NCBI RefSeq assembly: GCF_001244545.1
Contig: NZ_LN852693.1
Span: forward strand, 193,750 to 257,749
DNA length: 64,000 nucleotides
Direction: 5' to 3'
From: Candidatus Stoquefichus sp. SB1
GTDB taxonomy: Bacteria; Bacillota_I; Bacilli_A; Erysipelotrichales; Coprobacillaceae
The notes beneath the pieces are model-generated. The model saw only the letters and a program-made list of their open reading frames with translations. It was not told where the DNA came from and ran no database searches. Of the stretch, positions 16,877-26,333 are shown in pieces (within the stretch, counting starts at the first letter, position 1; each line of letters begins with the position of its first letter). A program made the position numbers and the translations under genes.

Positions 16877-17428
16877 TTATTCTTCAATATCTTGATAATA
16901 GGTATCCAGCAGCTTTTCAGCGATTGTTTTGTATTGATTGCTGATGGCACAAAGTAATAAAATCATCATTGTTAATTGATCATGATCATCAAGATTTATA
17001 TTATTTTCATGGATGAATTCCTGAATAGAAGTTGTTACACAATGTGACAACTCTTTTTTATCTTCTAAAAACTGATTGTAGATAGGTTCTATTTTTTCAG
17101 TACTTTCATGATAAGGCTGTAAGACTTTTTTGATTTCTTGAATAGAAATGGTATTTTTTAGAGAATAGATTAATAACATTTGTAGAATATGATCTTTCGA
17201 ATATTTCTTTCCTTTAATAGGTTTTAAAAGACCTTCTTTGGAATAATTATTAATCATTGTTTTGGTTAAAAGTTTATCATCTTCATATCTTTTATTATCA
17301 GCTAGATTAATATCAAAGAGTGTCATAATCTGATCCATATAAAGATCTAATGAAGGGATATCTTGAGCTTTTAAGTCACTGATATTTTCAACTTTTATGA
17401 GAATATCATCAAATGTATTATTGTTCAT
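16877..17428 (-). CDS. DUF1836 domain protein, possible MerR-like regulator
   Basis: A 183-residue soluble protein on the minus strand. The middle (about 55-105) reads LLTKTMINNYSKEGLLKPIK, then YSKDHILQMLLIYSLKNTIS, a DUF1836 helix-turn-helix-like region resembling MerR-type winged helices, preceded by an aspartate-rich N-terminus. It lies between two hemolysin III paralogues and is transcribed divergently from the second, whose start is 129 nt away, so it may regulate that gene. Ribosome site AGGTG precedes the ATG. Family call is fairly sure; the regulatory role is inference. Confidence 0.75.
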   Translation of the reverse strand: MNNNTFDDILIKVENISDLKAQDIPSLDLYMDQIMTLFDINLADNKRYEDDKLLTKTMINNYSKEGLLKPIKGKKYSKDHILQMLLIYSLKNTISIQEIKKVLQPYHESTEKIEPIYNQFLEDKKELSHCVTTSIQEFIHENNINLDDHDQLTMMILLLCAISNQYKTIAEKLLDTYYQDIEE

Positions 17429-17557
17429 AATTTCACCTCATATTATATCATACATGATTTTAAAAAAAATAACAACATCTCGTTGACATTTATATAAAAT
17501 AGAATATAATAAATATGTAATATAGTTATCATTACTATATAAAAAGGAGTTGAAAAC

Positions 17558-18208
17558 ATGAAAAAGTTATTTCAAAAAGCTATGGATCCAATAAGCAGTG
17601 AAACACATTTTATTGGTGCTTGTTTATCTGTGGTGGGATTATTCATAATGATATTTGTTGGTATCAAACGTGATACTGCACCCTTTGTGATGGGGGCTGC
17701 GACTATATTTGGGATTTCATTAATTGCATTGTATAGTGCAAGTTGTATTTACCATTATTTTCAGGGAAGTCAAAAAATAAAAACAATTTTAAGAAAATTA
17801 GATCATTCAATGATTTATGTCTTAATTGTTGGAACTTATACACCGGTTGCTGTTTATTGCATGTCAGCACCACATGTTTATTATTTTTTAGGAATTTTGT
17901 GGACGATTGCATTGATTGGTATTGTTGTTAAGGTTTGCTGGTTAAATGCTCCTAGAGCGATTGCTACGGCTATTTATCTTATTTTAGGATGGGCAATTGT
18001 CTTTGATTTTCAGTCATTTGGTGGGATTCCAGGAAATTGTTTATCATTAATTGCTGCTGGTGGAATTGCTTATTCAATTGGTGCATTTATCTATATTTTT
18101 AAAAAACCAAATTTAACAGAGCGATTTGGTTTTCATGAACTGTTTCATATTTTTGTGATGCTAGGATCTTTCTTGCATTATCTGGCTATTCTTATCTATG
18201 TTCTTTAA
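17558..18208 (+). CDS. hemolysin III family membrane protein, paralogue 2
   Basis: A 216-residue seven-helix protein with the same signature set as the 16210 gene: SASCIYHYFQ, LRKLDHSMIYVLIVGTYTPV and GFHELFHIFVMLGSFLHYLA. The two are about the same length but clearly diverged, so the duplication is old. It is expected in the cytoplasmic membrane. The start follows AAAAGGAGTTGAAAAC, and a strong terminator overlaps the stop. The divergent DUF1836 gene upstream shares the intergenic region. Confidence 0.85.
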   Translation: MKKLFQKAMDPISSETHFIGACLSVVGLFIMIFVGIKRDTAPFVMGAATIFGISLIALYSASCIYHYFQGSQKIKTILRKLDHSMIYVLIVGTYTPVAVYCMSAPHVYYFLGILWTIALIGIVVKVCWLNAPRAIATAIYLILGWAIVFDFQSFGGIPGNCLSLIAAGGIAYSIGAFIYIFKKPNLTERFGFHELFHIFVMLGSFLHYLAILIYVL

Positions 18209-18229
18209 AAGCACAAATGTGCTTTTTTT
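18207..18229 (+). terminator. rho-independent terminator
   Basis: AAAAGCACA-AA-TGTGCTTTTTTT overlapping the stop codon of the hemolysin III gene. Confidence 0.85.
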
Positions 18230-18276
18230 CTTTGCTTTATGTCGTGAATTTGCTTATAATAGAAACAGGTGATAAA

Positions 18277-18786
18277 ATGAGAAAAATAAATTTAACATAT
18301 AAAAATATATTATTATATGTCATATCGTTTGGTATTATTGTGGGAGGCGATCAGATTACAAAGATTATTGTTGATCATACGCTTTCATTAGGAGCAAGTT
18401 ATTCTATTATAGATAGTTTCTTCTATTTTACATATTCCCATAATGATGGTGCAGCATGGGGAATATTTTCTGGAAAACTGGAATTGTTCTTTGTTATTGC
18501 TATTGTTGCAGCCGTTGGACTGATTTATTATTTTATTCAATCTGAAGCTTATCAAAAGTTAACAAGGTTTGGAATTGTTTTGATTTTTAGTGGGATGATT
18601 GGAAATTTAATTGATCGTGTTTGTTTGGGTTATGTTAGAGATTTTATTGATTTTATTATATTTGGTTATGATTTTCCTATTTTTAATGTTGCTGATATGG
18701 CTATTACAATAGGGTTTATCTTGGTCATTATAGAAGTAGGAATAGAGGAGTATAAAGCATGGAAGATATCAAAATCAGAATTATAG
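18277..18786 (+). CDS. lspA: lipoprotein signal peptidase (signal peptidase II)
   Basis: A 169-residue membrane aspartyl protease that removes signal peptides from lipoproteins such as the BMP protein encoded at 43433. It has four membrane helices, the conserved GGDQITK block near the N-terminus, NDGAAWGIF, GMIGNLIDR with the first catalytic Asp, and FPIFNVADMAI with the second. ATG 18277 after AGGTGATAAA is preferred over the start at 18217, which falls right behind the preceding terminator. The gene overlaps rluD by 28 nt, as in many Firmicutes where lspA and rluD are co-transcribed. Confidence 0.95.
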   Translation: MRKINLTYKNILLYVISFGIIVGGDQITKIIVDHTLSLGASYSIIDSFFYFTYSHNDGAAWGIFSGKLELFFVIAIVAAVGLIYYFIQSEAYQKLTRFGIVLIFSGMIGNLIDRVCLGYVRDFIDFIIFGYDFPIFNVADMAITIGFILVIIEVGIEEYKAWKISKSEL

Positions 18787-19676
18787 AAGAACAGTCGGGA
18801 AAGCGCATTGATAAAGTTTTAGCTCAAATGCTTCCTGATTTTTCAAGAACACAAATTCAACAGCTGATGACAGGCGGTCATGTTTGTGTTAATGATAAAG
18901 TTGTAAAAGCAAGTTATAAAGTTGAAAATCAAGATGAGGTTTTGGTTCATATTCCTGAACCAGAGAGTTCAGATATTTTACCAGAAAATATCCCTTTAAA
19001 GATTGTCTATGAAGATCAGGATGTCATTGTTGTTGATAAACCAAGTGGGATGATTGTTCATCCTTCAGCTGGGATTTATACTGGAACATTGGTGAATGCA
19101 CTCTTATATCATTGTCAGGATTTATCTGGCATTAATGGTGTAATGCGTCCGGGAATTGTTCATCGTATTGATAAAGAGACAAGTGGTTTATTGATGGTTG
19201 CTAAAAATGATATGGCCCATCAAAGTCTTAGTGAACAATTACAGGAACACACGGTGACACGACGTTATTTGGCATTGGTTCATGGTTTGATTCCTCATGA
19301 ATTTGGACGTATTGAAGCTCCGATTGGACGTGATCCTCATGATCGTCAAAAAATGACATGTACTGATAAAAATGCAAAAGAAGCAATTACAAATTTTAAG
19401 GTTCTTGAACGTTTTAAAGATATGTCTTTAGTTGAATGTCGTTTGGAAACGGGTCGTACACATCAAATCCGTGTACATATGCAATATATTGGTTATCCTG
19501 TTTATGGTGATCCACAATATGGATTAAGACGTGATGATACGACGCATGGACAATATTTACACGCCAAAATTCTTGGATTTATTCATCCAAGAACTGGAGA
19601 AGAAATGTATTTTGAAAGTGATTTGCCAGATTATTTTGAAGAAAAATTAACAGAATTACGCAATCAAATGGAGTAG
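18759..19676 (+). CDS. rluD: RluD-type ribosomal RNA pseudouridine synthase
   Basis: A 305-residue RluA-family enzyme converting uridines to pseudouridine in 23S rRNA. The N-terminal S4 RNA-binding domain (about 13-75) contains GKRIDKVLAQMLPDFSRTQI. The catalytic motif is HRIDKETSGLLMVAKND with the nucleophile Asp near residue 138, and the RTHQIRVHM block follows. It overlaps lspA by 28 nt and is followed after 11 nt by the dCMP deaminase gene, implying one operon. RluB/C/D specificity cannot be settled by eye. Confidence 0.9.
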   Translation: MEDIKIRIIEEQSGKRIDKVLAQMLPDFSRTQIQQLMTGGHVCVNDKVVKASYKVENQDEVLVHIPEPESSDILPENIPLKIVYEDQDVIVVDKPSGMIVHPSAGIYTGTLVNALLYHCQDLSGINGVMRPGIVHRIDKETSGLLMVAKNDMAHQSLSEQLQEHTVTRRYLALVHGLIPHEFGRIEAPIGRDPHDRQKMTCTDKNAKEAITNFKVLERFKDMSLVECRLETGRTHQIRVHMQYIGYPVYGDPQYGLRRDDTTHGQYLHAKILGFIHPRTGEEMYFESDLPDYFEEKLTELRNQME

Positions 19677-19687
19677 GAGGTAAGAGG

Positions 19688-20152
19688 ATGTCTAAAGTCA
19701 TTAGTTGGGATCAGTATTTTATGGGAATTGCGAAGTTATCAGCGTATCGTTCTAAAGATCCAAATACTCAAGTTGGTGCATGTATTGTAACACCAGAACA
19801 TAAAATTGTTGGTGTAGGATATAATGGACTGCCTTGGGGTTGTGAAGATAATGAGTTTCCATGGGCAAATAGAGATGGTGATATGTATGATACCAAATAT
19901 CCTTATGTTGTTCATGCTGAATTAAATGCCATCTTAAATAGTACTCAAAAACTACATGGATGTCGTATTTATGTATCTTTATTTCCTTGTCACGAATGTG
20001 TAAAAGCAATTATTCAAAGTGGAATACAGGAAATTGTTTATGAAGATGATAAATATAGTGATACACCTAGTGATAAAGCAGCAAAACGTATGTTGAATGC
20101 GGCTGGAGTACGTTATACAAAAATGGAAAAATTTGATATTGAAATCAAATAG
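19688..20152 (+). CDS. dCMP deaminase
   Basis: A 154-residue zinc deaminase of the ComEB/dCMP deaminase type, making dUMP from dCMP for thymidylate synthesis. Zinc ligands are clear: H76 and catalytic E78 in HAELNAIL, and C101/C104 in PCHECVKAII. The substrate-side block GACIVTPEHKIVGVGYNGLP is typical. It ends the lspA-rluD operon; a terminator overlaps the stop codon. Ribosome site GGAGGTAAGAGG. ComEB in Bacillus is the same enzyme, with no proven role in competence. Confidence 0.9.
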   Translation: MSKVISWDQYFMGIAKLSAYRSKDPNTQVGACIVTPEHKIVGVGYNGLPWGCEDNEFPWANRDGDMYDTKYPYVVHAELNAILNSTQKLHGCRIYVSLFPCHECVKAIIQSGIQEIVYEDDKYSDTPSDKAAKRMLNAAGVRYTKMEKFDIEIK

Positions 20153-20174
20153 GAAGTTTCTGACTTCCTTTTTT
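20151..20174 (+). terminator. rho-independent terminator after the dCMP deaminase
   Basis: AGGAAGT (20151-20157) pairs with ACTTCCT (20163-20169), followed by T residues. Confidence 0.8.
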
Positions 20175-20195
20175 AAAACCTTTCAATTTGGACAA

Positions 20196-20222
20196 AATAA
20201 AAAAGAATGGATAGCCATTCTT
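20196..20222 (-). terminator. rho-independent terminator of the RNase HIII-like gene
   Basis: AAGAATGG-ATAG-CCATTCTT (20203-20222); read on the minus strand it is followed by a T run (plus-strand A run 20196-20202). Confidence 0.8.
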
Positions 20223-21138
20223 ATTGATCTTCAATGAGCGCTTTAACTCTTTTGGTATTTGTAAAATTAAGTTTAGCAACCTTCATCAACATCTTTTCGC
20301 CATATTTAGTGGCAATCTTTGCAGCGATAGTATCCACAGCTGTGCTTGTACCTCGACAGAGATTCATTTTTAGACTTTTGGTCATATTTGCATAATACTG
20401 TAGATAGGCATAGCGAGAAAGGATTTCAGCAGCGACAATTGCCATATATTTCTTTTCAGCATCTGATTCAAACATTAAGTCTTTGACAACTATAACTTCA
20501 TTTTTAAGATAGTTAAAATATGTTTTTGGAGAAACAAATTGATTGATCACCTTGACCTTTACATTTTGCTTGACTTTTTGCATTACATTAACTGTAGCCT
20601 GATTGTAAAGCTTTGCTTTAATATTTGCTTGATTGAAACCTTCTTGAACCATTTTGTTATAATGTGAATTATCTAAAATTAATAGACTATAAACCAATTT
20701 GTCTTTAATTAATTTTGCACAATTCACAATATCCTGATTAGAAAGATGAGCCATATCATCAATATTCAATTCTTTTAATAATTCAACATCATCTTCTGTC
20801 ACATAACATGCGACAACACAAATAGGGCCAAGATAGTCAGCTGAACCTGTTTCAGCACATCCAATATGATGAAAAGGGAAAACATCATCAACATTAGATG
20901 TTAAATTTGCGAGTTCTTTCGCTACTTTTTTAGACCAGTGTTTGGCTTCCTGCAAGGCATTTTGTCCGCTTAATTCAACTGTTCCATCAATTTTTGCAAT
21001 GATATCACAACCAATAGCATGCGCTTTAAATATAAGGTTTGTGTCATCAACTGGAACCATTTGGCTATCATAATATTTTTTCATTTTCTCCAATGTACTA
21101 TCTTTCACTTTAAGTATAATTGGTTCCACGATAATCAC
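20221..21138 (-). CDS. RNase HIII-like protein lacking catalytic aspartates
   Basis: A 305-residue protein matching RNase HIII end to end: an N-terminal TBP-like domain, then the RNase H fold, ending KIATKYGEKMLMKVAKLNFT. In active RNase HIII the first catalytic motif is GSDExG and the third is IDQF. Here they read GCAETGSADY (A95 in place of Asp; confirmed as codon GCT) and VINQF (N199 in place of Asp), and the usual DSKKL is DDMAHL. Both aspartates are needed for metal binding in known enzymes, so RNA/DNA hybrid cleavage is unlikely. It may still bind nucleic acid. The frame is fully intact, which argues for a retained non-enzymatic role rather than decay. Confidence 0.8.
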   Translation of the reverse strand: MIIVEPIILKVKDSTLEKMKKYYDSQMVPVDDTNLIFKAHAIGCDIIAKIDGTVELSGQNALQEAKHWSKKVAKELANLTSNVDDVFPFHHIGCAETGSADYLGPICVVACYVTEDDVELLKELNIDDMAHLSNQDIVNCAKLIKDKLVYSLLILDNSHYNKMVQEGFNQANIKAKLYNQATVNVMQKVKQNVKVKVINQFVSPKTYFNYLKNEVIVVKDLMFESDAEKKYMAIVAAEILSRYAYLQYYANMTKSLKMNLCRGTSTAVDTIAAKIATKYGEKMLMKVAKLNFTNTKRVKALIEDQ

Positions 21139-21226
21139 CTCATTATTATTTTAACATAATTTTGTCAATTTTGACAGAACAATTTTCAAATGTTATAATA
21201 ACTAAGTTTATAAGGAGGATTTTATT

Positions 21227-22015
21227 TTGAATTTCCAAATGATTGATCTTATTTTTGTCGTTTTTTTCATATTTATGGCAATTGTTGGCTATATAAAAGG
21301 TTTTGTAACAAGATTATATGATTTTGCAGGGACAATTATTGTTTTGTTTTTATCATATTTTTTGGCAAAACCAATGTCTTCTATTATAATGATATATAAA
21401 TATGATACAACTGATGCTTTTGCATCTATGGTAGGTCAAATGATTAATCAGATCGTTGTTTTTGTTATCTTATTAGTTGTTTTGATGATTATAAAAAAAT
21501 TATTAGGTCTTGCAATTAAACCAGTGTTAAAAGGTTTGATGCAGACATTCTCATTAACTTCTTTTGTAGATAAAGTTTTAGGGTTAATATTAAGTGTTAT
21601 AGAAAGTTTGATTATCGCTTATTTGGTTCTTGTTTTTGCTGTTATTCCTTTTGTGAATAATGGAGCAGCTATAATTCAAGATTCCTTTATAGCAAGTCGC
21701 ATTATTCAATTGGTTCCTGATGTGAGTCAATCTGTCATGGATATGAGTCAGTATTTAAAAACTGATCAGAATACCCAGTTTGATTCTCCTGAAACATTAA
21801 CAAAATTGATGTTATCAGCAATAGATATGAATCTCATTGATAGTCAGCAGGCTGAAAAAATATTATCTGAAAATATTTTGAATCAGCTCAATGAAAAAAA
21901 TATCACTTTAACACCAAAACAAAAACAGCAAATTGAAGTAATTTTAGAAGAATCTGGATATTCCAAAAATGAACTTATGGATATCCTAGGAAAAATAAAT
22001 GTGAGTGGTGAATAA
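21227..22015 (+). CDS. CvpA family membrane protein
   Basis: A 262-residue membrane protein with four hydrophobic helices in the first 150 residues (start IDLIFVVFFIFMAIVGYIKG, typical CvpA/colicin V production family) and a soluble, glutamine-rich tail. TTG 21227 has AAGGAGGA 8 nt upstream and is the probable start; the next ATG (21239) is spaced too far. An extended -10 TGTTATAAT is at 21191-21199. The stop overlaps the mutS2 start (TAATG). The cvpA-mutS2 order (zapA-yshB-polX-mutSB in Bacillus) is conserved in Firmicutes. Confidence 0.85.
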   Translation: MNFQMIDLIFVVFFIFMAIVGYIKGFVTRLYDFAGTIIVLFLSYFLAKPMSSIIMIYKYDTTDAFASMVGQMINQIVVFVILLVVLMIIKKLLGLAIKPVLKGLMQTFSLTSFVDKVLGLILSVIESLIIAYLVLVFAVIPFVNNGAAIIQDSFIASRIIQLVPDVSQSVMDMSQYLKTDQNTQFDSPETLTKLMLSAIDMNLIDSQQAEKILSENILNQLNEKNITLTPKQKQQIEVILEESGYSKNELMDILGKINVSGE

Positions 22016-24324
22016 TGAAAACAATATATGAAACATTAGAAATGAATGAAATCAAACATCAAATCCAAAACTATTGTGCATCTTCTTTAGGAAAGAAGAA
22101 AATTGAGAAATTGGAACTTTTTGATGATATTGATGATTTAAATGAAGCATTAGATAAAGTTGATGAAGCTATGAAATTGGTATCCATTCAAGGGAGAATG
22201 CCGCTTGGTGGATTAAGTGATATTTCACTCTATTTAGAGAAAGCAAATCGGGATGGGATATTGCAAGGTGAAGAACTTTTAAAGTTCCTTAATCATCTAG
22301 AGTGTATTCAAAACGTAAAGAATTATTTATTATCAAGTGAAGTTGAAACAATTTATTTACAAGAGTTAAGTGATGGATTGGTTGAACATCCTCATCTGAT
22401 GAATGAAATCAGAAGATGTATTTTGCCTGATGGTCAGGTGAGTGATCAGGCAAGTCCTACTTTGAGTCATTTAAGAAAGCAAATGAGACAAATTCAATCA
22501 CAGATTCGTTTAAAAATGGATTCTTTGGTCAAAGATTCTCAAGAGATGCTTTCTATTGATCAAATCACAACCAAAAATGATCGTTTAGTATTGCCTGTAA
22601 AAGCAGGATATAAAAGTCAGGTAAGTGGATTAATTCATGCTCAAAGTGCGACTGGACAAACGCTTTATATTGAACCTGAGGTTGTCGTTGGTATGAATAA
22701 TCAATTAAGTGTATATCAAAGTGAAGAAAATGAAGAGATAGCCCGCATTCTTTATGAGTTATCACAAATTGTAAAAGGGCATTATTATCATTTTCGTTTT
22801 AATTTAGAAATTTTAGAAGAACTTGATTTTATTTTTGCAAAGGCACAATATGGTTATTTGCATCACTGTTGTCGTCCAACAGTTGAAGAAAATGGAGAGC
22901 AAGTGACTTTAAAGGAAGCACGTCATCCTCTTATTGATGAGAAGAAAGTGGTAGCAAATGATATTATTTTATCTCAACATCGTATGTTATTGATTAGTGG
23001 AAGTAATACAGGTGGAAAGACAGTAACACTTAAGACCGCTGGATTATTATCTTTAATGGCAATATGTGGAATGCCAGTTCCTTGTTTAGAAGCATGTATT
23101 CCTTTGTTTGATAATATTTATGCTGATTTGGGAGACGAACAGTCAATTGAACAATCGCTTTCAACATTTTCAAGTCACATGATGAAAATTATTGATATTT
23201 TAAAACATGCAACTGATAAGAGTCTGGTTATTTTAGATGAAGTTGGTTCAGGTACTGATCCTCAAGAAGGAGAAAGTTTAGCAGAAGCCATCTTAACGCG
23301 TTTTATTGAAATGGGAACTTTTGTTTTAGCGTCTACACATTATGGAAAATTAAAGACATTTGCTAAAGAACATCCTGAAATTTTAATGGCAGCTGTTTCT
23401 TTTGATTTAGAAGCAATGCGACCAACTTATCATTTGAAACTTGATAGTGTCGGACAATCATATGCAATAGAAATTGCACAATTATTAGGATTGGATCAGC
23501 AAATGATTGAACAAGCTCAAAACTTAAAATTGGCTTCTATGAGTGAACATGAACGTTTAATGGAAGTGTTAGAGAAAAAAGAAGAACAATTATCATTGCA
23601 GCAAATGCAATTGGATGACTTAATGGCCCAAAATCAGAAACTTGAAAAACAGTATCGTCATCAGATTCATCAATTGGATCAGCAAAAAAATGAATTATTA
23701 CAAAAAGCAAAAGATGAGGCTAATTCACTTTTAGAAGAAGCCAAAGAAAATATTGATCTTATTGTTGCATCAATGCAGTCTACTTCTTTAAAACAACATG
23801 AAATTATTCAAGCTAAACATGATTTAGATCAAATGAAATTTATGAATCAAGAACAGGTTGTAAAACAAGAACATGTTTTAAAAGTTGGAGATCATGTCAA
23901 AGTGACAAAAATGAATCGAGAAGGCGATATTATTGAAGTTCTTAAAAACCATATGATTATGGTTTCGCTTGCTGGATTAAATGTGAAATTGCATGAAGAT
24001 GAGGTTGTTTTTATGCACCCTCAAACCAAAGTCAAAAAAGTGAAAAAAGCAAGTGTGAAAAAAACAACTATGAATAAAACAGGAACATATGAAATTAATG
24101 TTATTGGAAAGCGTTATGAAGAAGCAATGGCATTGGTTGATAAGTTTTTAGATGATGCTATTGTTTTAGGATATCCACATGTGCGTGTTGTTCATGGAAT
24201 GGGAACTGGAGCTTTACGTAAGGGAATTAGAAAAATGTTAGATAAGAATAAACATGTTGTCTCTTATCGAGATGGTGGACCTAATGAAGGTGGATTAGGT
24301 GCAACTTTGGTTTATTTTGAATAA
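22015..24324 (+). CDS. mutS2: endonuclease MutS2
   Basis: A 769-residue MutS2 with the core/ATPase region (Walker A ISGSNTGGKTVTLKT near 330, Walker B SLVILDEVGSGTDPQEG, THYGKLKTF), a long glutamine-rich coiled coil (about 500-610), and a C-terminal Smr nuclease domain with VHGMGTGALRKGIRKML near 725. MutS2 opposes homologous recombination and, in Bacillus, acts in ribosome rescue. It overlaps cvpA and uvrC by single bases, so the three are translationally coupled. Length is normal for the family (about 780). Confidence 0.95.
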   Translation: MKTIYETLEMNEIKHQIQNYCASSLGKKKIEKLELFDDIDDLNEALDKVDEAMKLVSIQGRMPLGGLSDISLYLEKANRDGILQGEELLKFLNHLECIQNVKNYLLSSEVETIYLQELSDGLVEHPHLMNEIRRCILPDGQVSDQASPTLSHLRKQMRQIQSQIRLKMDSLVKDSQEMLSIDQITTKNDRLVLPVKAGYKSQVSGLIHAQSATGQTLYIEPEVVVGMNNQLSVYQSEENEEIARILYELSQIVKGHYYHFRFNLEILEELDFIFAKAQYGYLHHCCRPTVEENGEQVTLKEARHPLIDEKKVVANDIILSQHRMLLISGSNTGGKTVTLKTAGLLSLMAICGMPVPCLEACIPLFDNIYADLGDEQSIEQSLSTFSSHMMKIIDILKHATDKSLVILDEVGSGTDPQEGESLAEAILTRFIEMGTFVLASTHYGKLKTFAKEHPEILMAAVSFDLEAMRPTYHLKLDSVGQSYAIEIAQLLGLDQQMIEQAQNLKLASMSEHERLMEVLEKKEEQLSLQQMQLDDLMAQNQKLEKQYRHQIHQLDQQKNELLQKAKDEANSLLEEAKENIDLIVASMQSTSLKQHEIIQAKHDLDQMKFMNQEQVVKQEHVLKVGDHVKVTKMNREGDIIEVLKNHMIMVSLAGLNVKLHEDEVVFMHPQTKVKKVKKASVKKTTMNKTGTYEINVIGKRYEEAMALVDKFLDDAIVLGYPHVRVVHGMGTGALRKGIRKMLDKNKHVVSYRDGGPNEGGLGATLVYFE

Positions 24325-26093
24325 TGAATGAACTTATAAAAAATAAACTCTCTTTATTACCAGCGACACCGGGCTGTTATTTAATGAAAGATAAAGAGGG
24401 GACAATTATTTATGTTGGTAAAGCTAAAAAATTAAAGAACCGTGTCCATTCTTATTTTGTTGGTGCACATAATTATAAAACAACAAAATTGGTTAGTGAA
24501 ATTGTTGATTTTGAATATATTGTTACTGATAGTGAAAAAGAAGCATTACTTTTAGAAATTAATTTAATTAAAGATTATGCACCTAAATACAATATTATGT
24601 TTATGGATAATACATATTATCCATATATACAAATGACCAATGAAGAACACCCACGACTTAAAATAGTTCGTAATGCAAAAGAAAAGAAGGCAAAGCATTT
24701 TGGACCGTTTCCAGATGCAACTGCTGCTAGAGAAACATACAAATTATTAGATCGTCTTTATCCATTAAGAAAATGTAATCATATTCCTAAAAAACCTTGT
24801 CTCTATTATTCTTTAAATCAATGTTTGGCACCATGTATTAATGACGTTGATCCTGAAGTTTATACAGATATGAAAAAATCAATTACAAAATTATTGAATG
24901 GTGATATTAAGGAAAAAGTAGTTGAATTAACTGAAAAAATGAATAAAGCAAGTGAGGAATTAAATTTTGAACAAGCGAAGGAATATCGAGATTTGATTTC
25001 ACATATTCGTTATGTGACTGCCAAGCAGCATGTCCAATTTAATGATCAGGTTGATCGTGATATTTTAGGTTATTATGTTGATCATGGATATTTAAGTATT
25101 CAATTGTTTTTTATGCGCAATGGAAAACTTCTATCACGTGATTTGAACTTAGTTCCCATTAGTGAAAATGTTGAAGATGACTTACAGCAATTTATTGTTA
25201 GTTTTTATCAGAATAATACTTTGCCTAAAGAAATTCTTTTACCACAGGATATTGATGATGATGTTTTAAAAGAAATTTTAGATTGTAAAATTATCAAACC
25301 ACAAAAGGGAAATAAGTATTCATTAGTCCAAATGGCTATTGAAAATGCAAAAGAGTCATTAGAAAAAAAATTCCAGCTTATTCAAAAAAATGAAGCATCC
25401 ACAATAGGGGCTATGCAGCAATTAGGAGAATTATTGCATATCAAAACACCACATGTTATTGAATTGTTTGATAATTCCAATATTCAAGGGGCATATGCAG
25501 TTGCTGGAATGGTATGCTTTAAAGATGGCGTTCCTTCAAAAAAAGACTATCGTAAATTTAAGATTAAGACAGTAGAGGGACCGGATGATTATGGAAGTAT
25601 GCGTGAGGTTATTTATCGACGTTATTATCGAGTGTTAATGGAAGGTTTAACACCACCAGATATGATTATTGTCGATGGAGGATTGGGACAAATTCATGCA
25701 GCTAAAGAGATTATTGATTCATTAAATTTACCTATTGTTATTTGTGGTTTAGCAAAAGATGATAAGCATTCAACAGCAATGTTGTTAGATAGTGAAGGGA
25801 AAACCATTCCAATACATCCTAAAAGTGAATTATTTTTCTTATTAACAAGAATGCAAGATGAAGTCCATCGATATGCGATTAGTTTCCATAAAAATGTTCG
25901 TTCTAAATCATTGTTTTCATCATTATTGGATGATATTGAAGGAATTGGTCCTAAACGTAAAAAACAACTTTTAAATCGATTTAAAAGTGTAAAAAAAATG
26001 AAAGAAGCACCAATTGAAGAATTGATGGAAATATTGCCAGAAAAAGTGGCTGAAGAACTTTATCAATCTTTACACAATGATACGAACGCTTAG
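24324..26093 (+). CDS. uvrC: excinuclease ABC subunit C
   Basis: A 589-residue UvrC, the dual-incision nuclease of nucleotide excision repair. Domains in order: GIY-YIG nuclease (PGCYLMKD and IIYVGKAKKLKNRVHSYF, about 14-45), cysteine-containing linker (RKCNHIPKKPCLYY), UVR motif (about 205-240), RNase H-like nuclease (VELFDNSNIQGAYAVAGMVC, IVDGGLGQIHAA) and C-terminal helix-hairpin-helix (LDDIEGIGPKRKKQLL). Its start overlaps the mutS2 stop (TAATG), giving a cvpA-mutS2-uvrC operon that links two DNA-repair functions. Confidence 0.95.
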   Translation: MNELIKNKLSLLPATPGCYLMKDKEGTIIYVGKAKKLKNRVHSYFVGAHNYKTTKLVSEIVDFEYIVTDSEKEALLLEINLIKDYAPKYNIMFMDNTYYPYIQMTNEEHPRLKIVRNAKEKKAKHFGPFPDATAARETYKLLDRLYPLRKCNHIPKKPCLYYSLNQCLAPCINDVDPEVYTDMKKSITKLLNGDIKEKVVELTEKMNKASEELNFEQAKEYRDLISHIRYVTAKQHVQFNDQVDRDILGYYVDHGYLSIQLFFMRNGKLLSRDLNLVPISENVEDDLQQFIVSFYQNNTLPKEILLPQDIDDDVLKEILDCKIIKPQKGNKYSLVQMAIENAKESLEKKFQLIQKNEASTIGAMQQLGELLHIKTPHVIELFDNSNIQGAYAVAGMVCFKDGVPSKKDYRKFKIKTVEGPDDYGSMREVIYRRYYRVLMEGLTPPDMIIVDGGLGQIHAAKEIIDSLNLPIVICGLAKDDKHSTAMLLDSEGKTIPIHPKSELFFLLTRMQDEVHRYAISFHKNVRSKSLFSSLLDDIEGIGPKRKKQLLNRFKSVKKMKEAPIEELMEILPEKVAEELYQSLHNDTNA

Positions 26094-26129
26094 CGGATTT
26101 TCTCATATAGTAAATAAGGGAGGGTTACG

Positions 26130-26333
26130 ATGCATTCCTTATTAACCAAAAGAGAAAAAGAGATTTTTACATTATTGACAAAAAGTCAATCAACAAGACA
26201 GATTGCTGACAGTTTATGTATTAGTGAAAAAACAGTGAGAAATCATATTTCTAATGTCATACAAAAATTAGGTGTTGATTCAAGAATACAGGCTGTTTTG
26301 GAATTGATTAAGATGAAAGAAATTGATTTCTAG
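26130..26333 (+). CDS. stand-alone LuxR/GerE-type DNA-binding domain
   Basis: A 67-residue protein that is nothing but a GerE/LuxR helix-turn-helix: LTKREKEIFTLLTKSQSTRQ, IADSLCISEKTVRNHISNVI and QKLGVDSRIQAVLELI. It resembles GerE, the late-sporulation regulator of Bacillus, in size and composition, but could also be a truncated response-regulator output domain. The start follows AGGGAGGGTTACG, 36 nt after uvrC, so it may be the last gene of that operon. A long stem-loop terminator overlaps its stop. Confidence 0.8.
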   Translation: MHSLLTKREKEIFTLLTKSQSTRQIADSLCISEKTVRNHISNVIQKLGVDSRIQAVLELIKMKEIDF

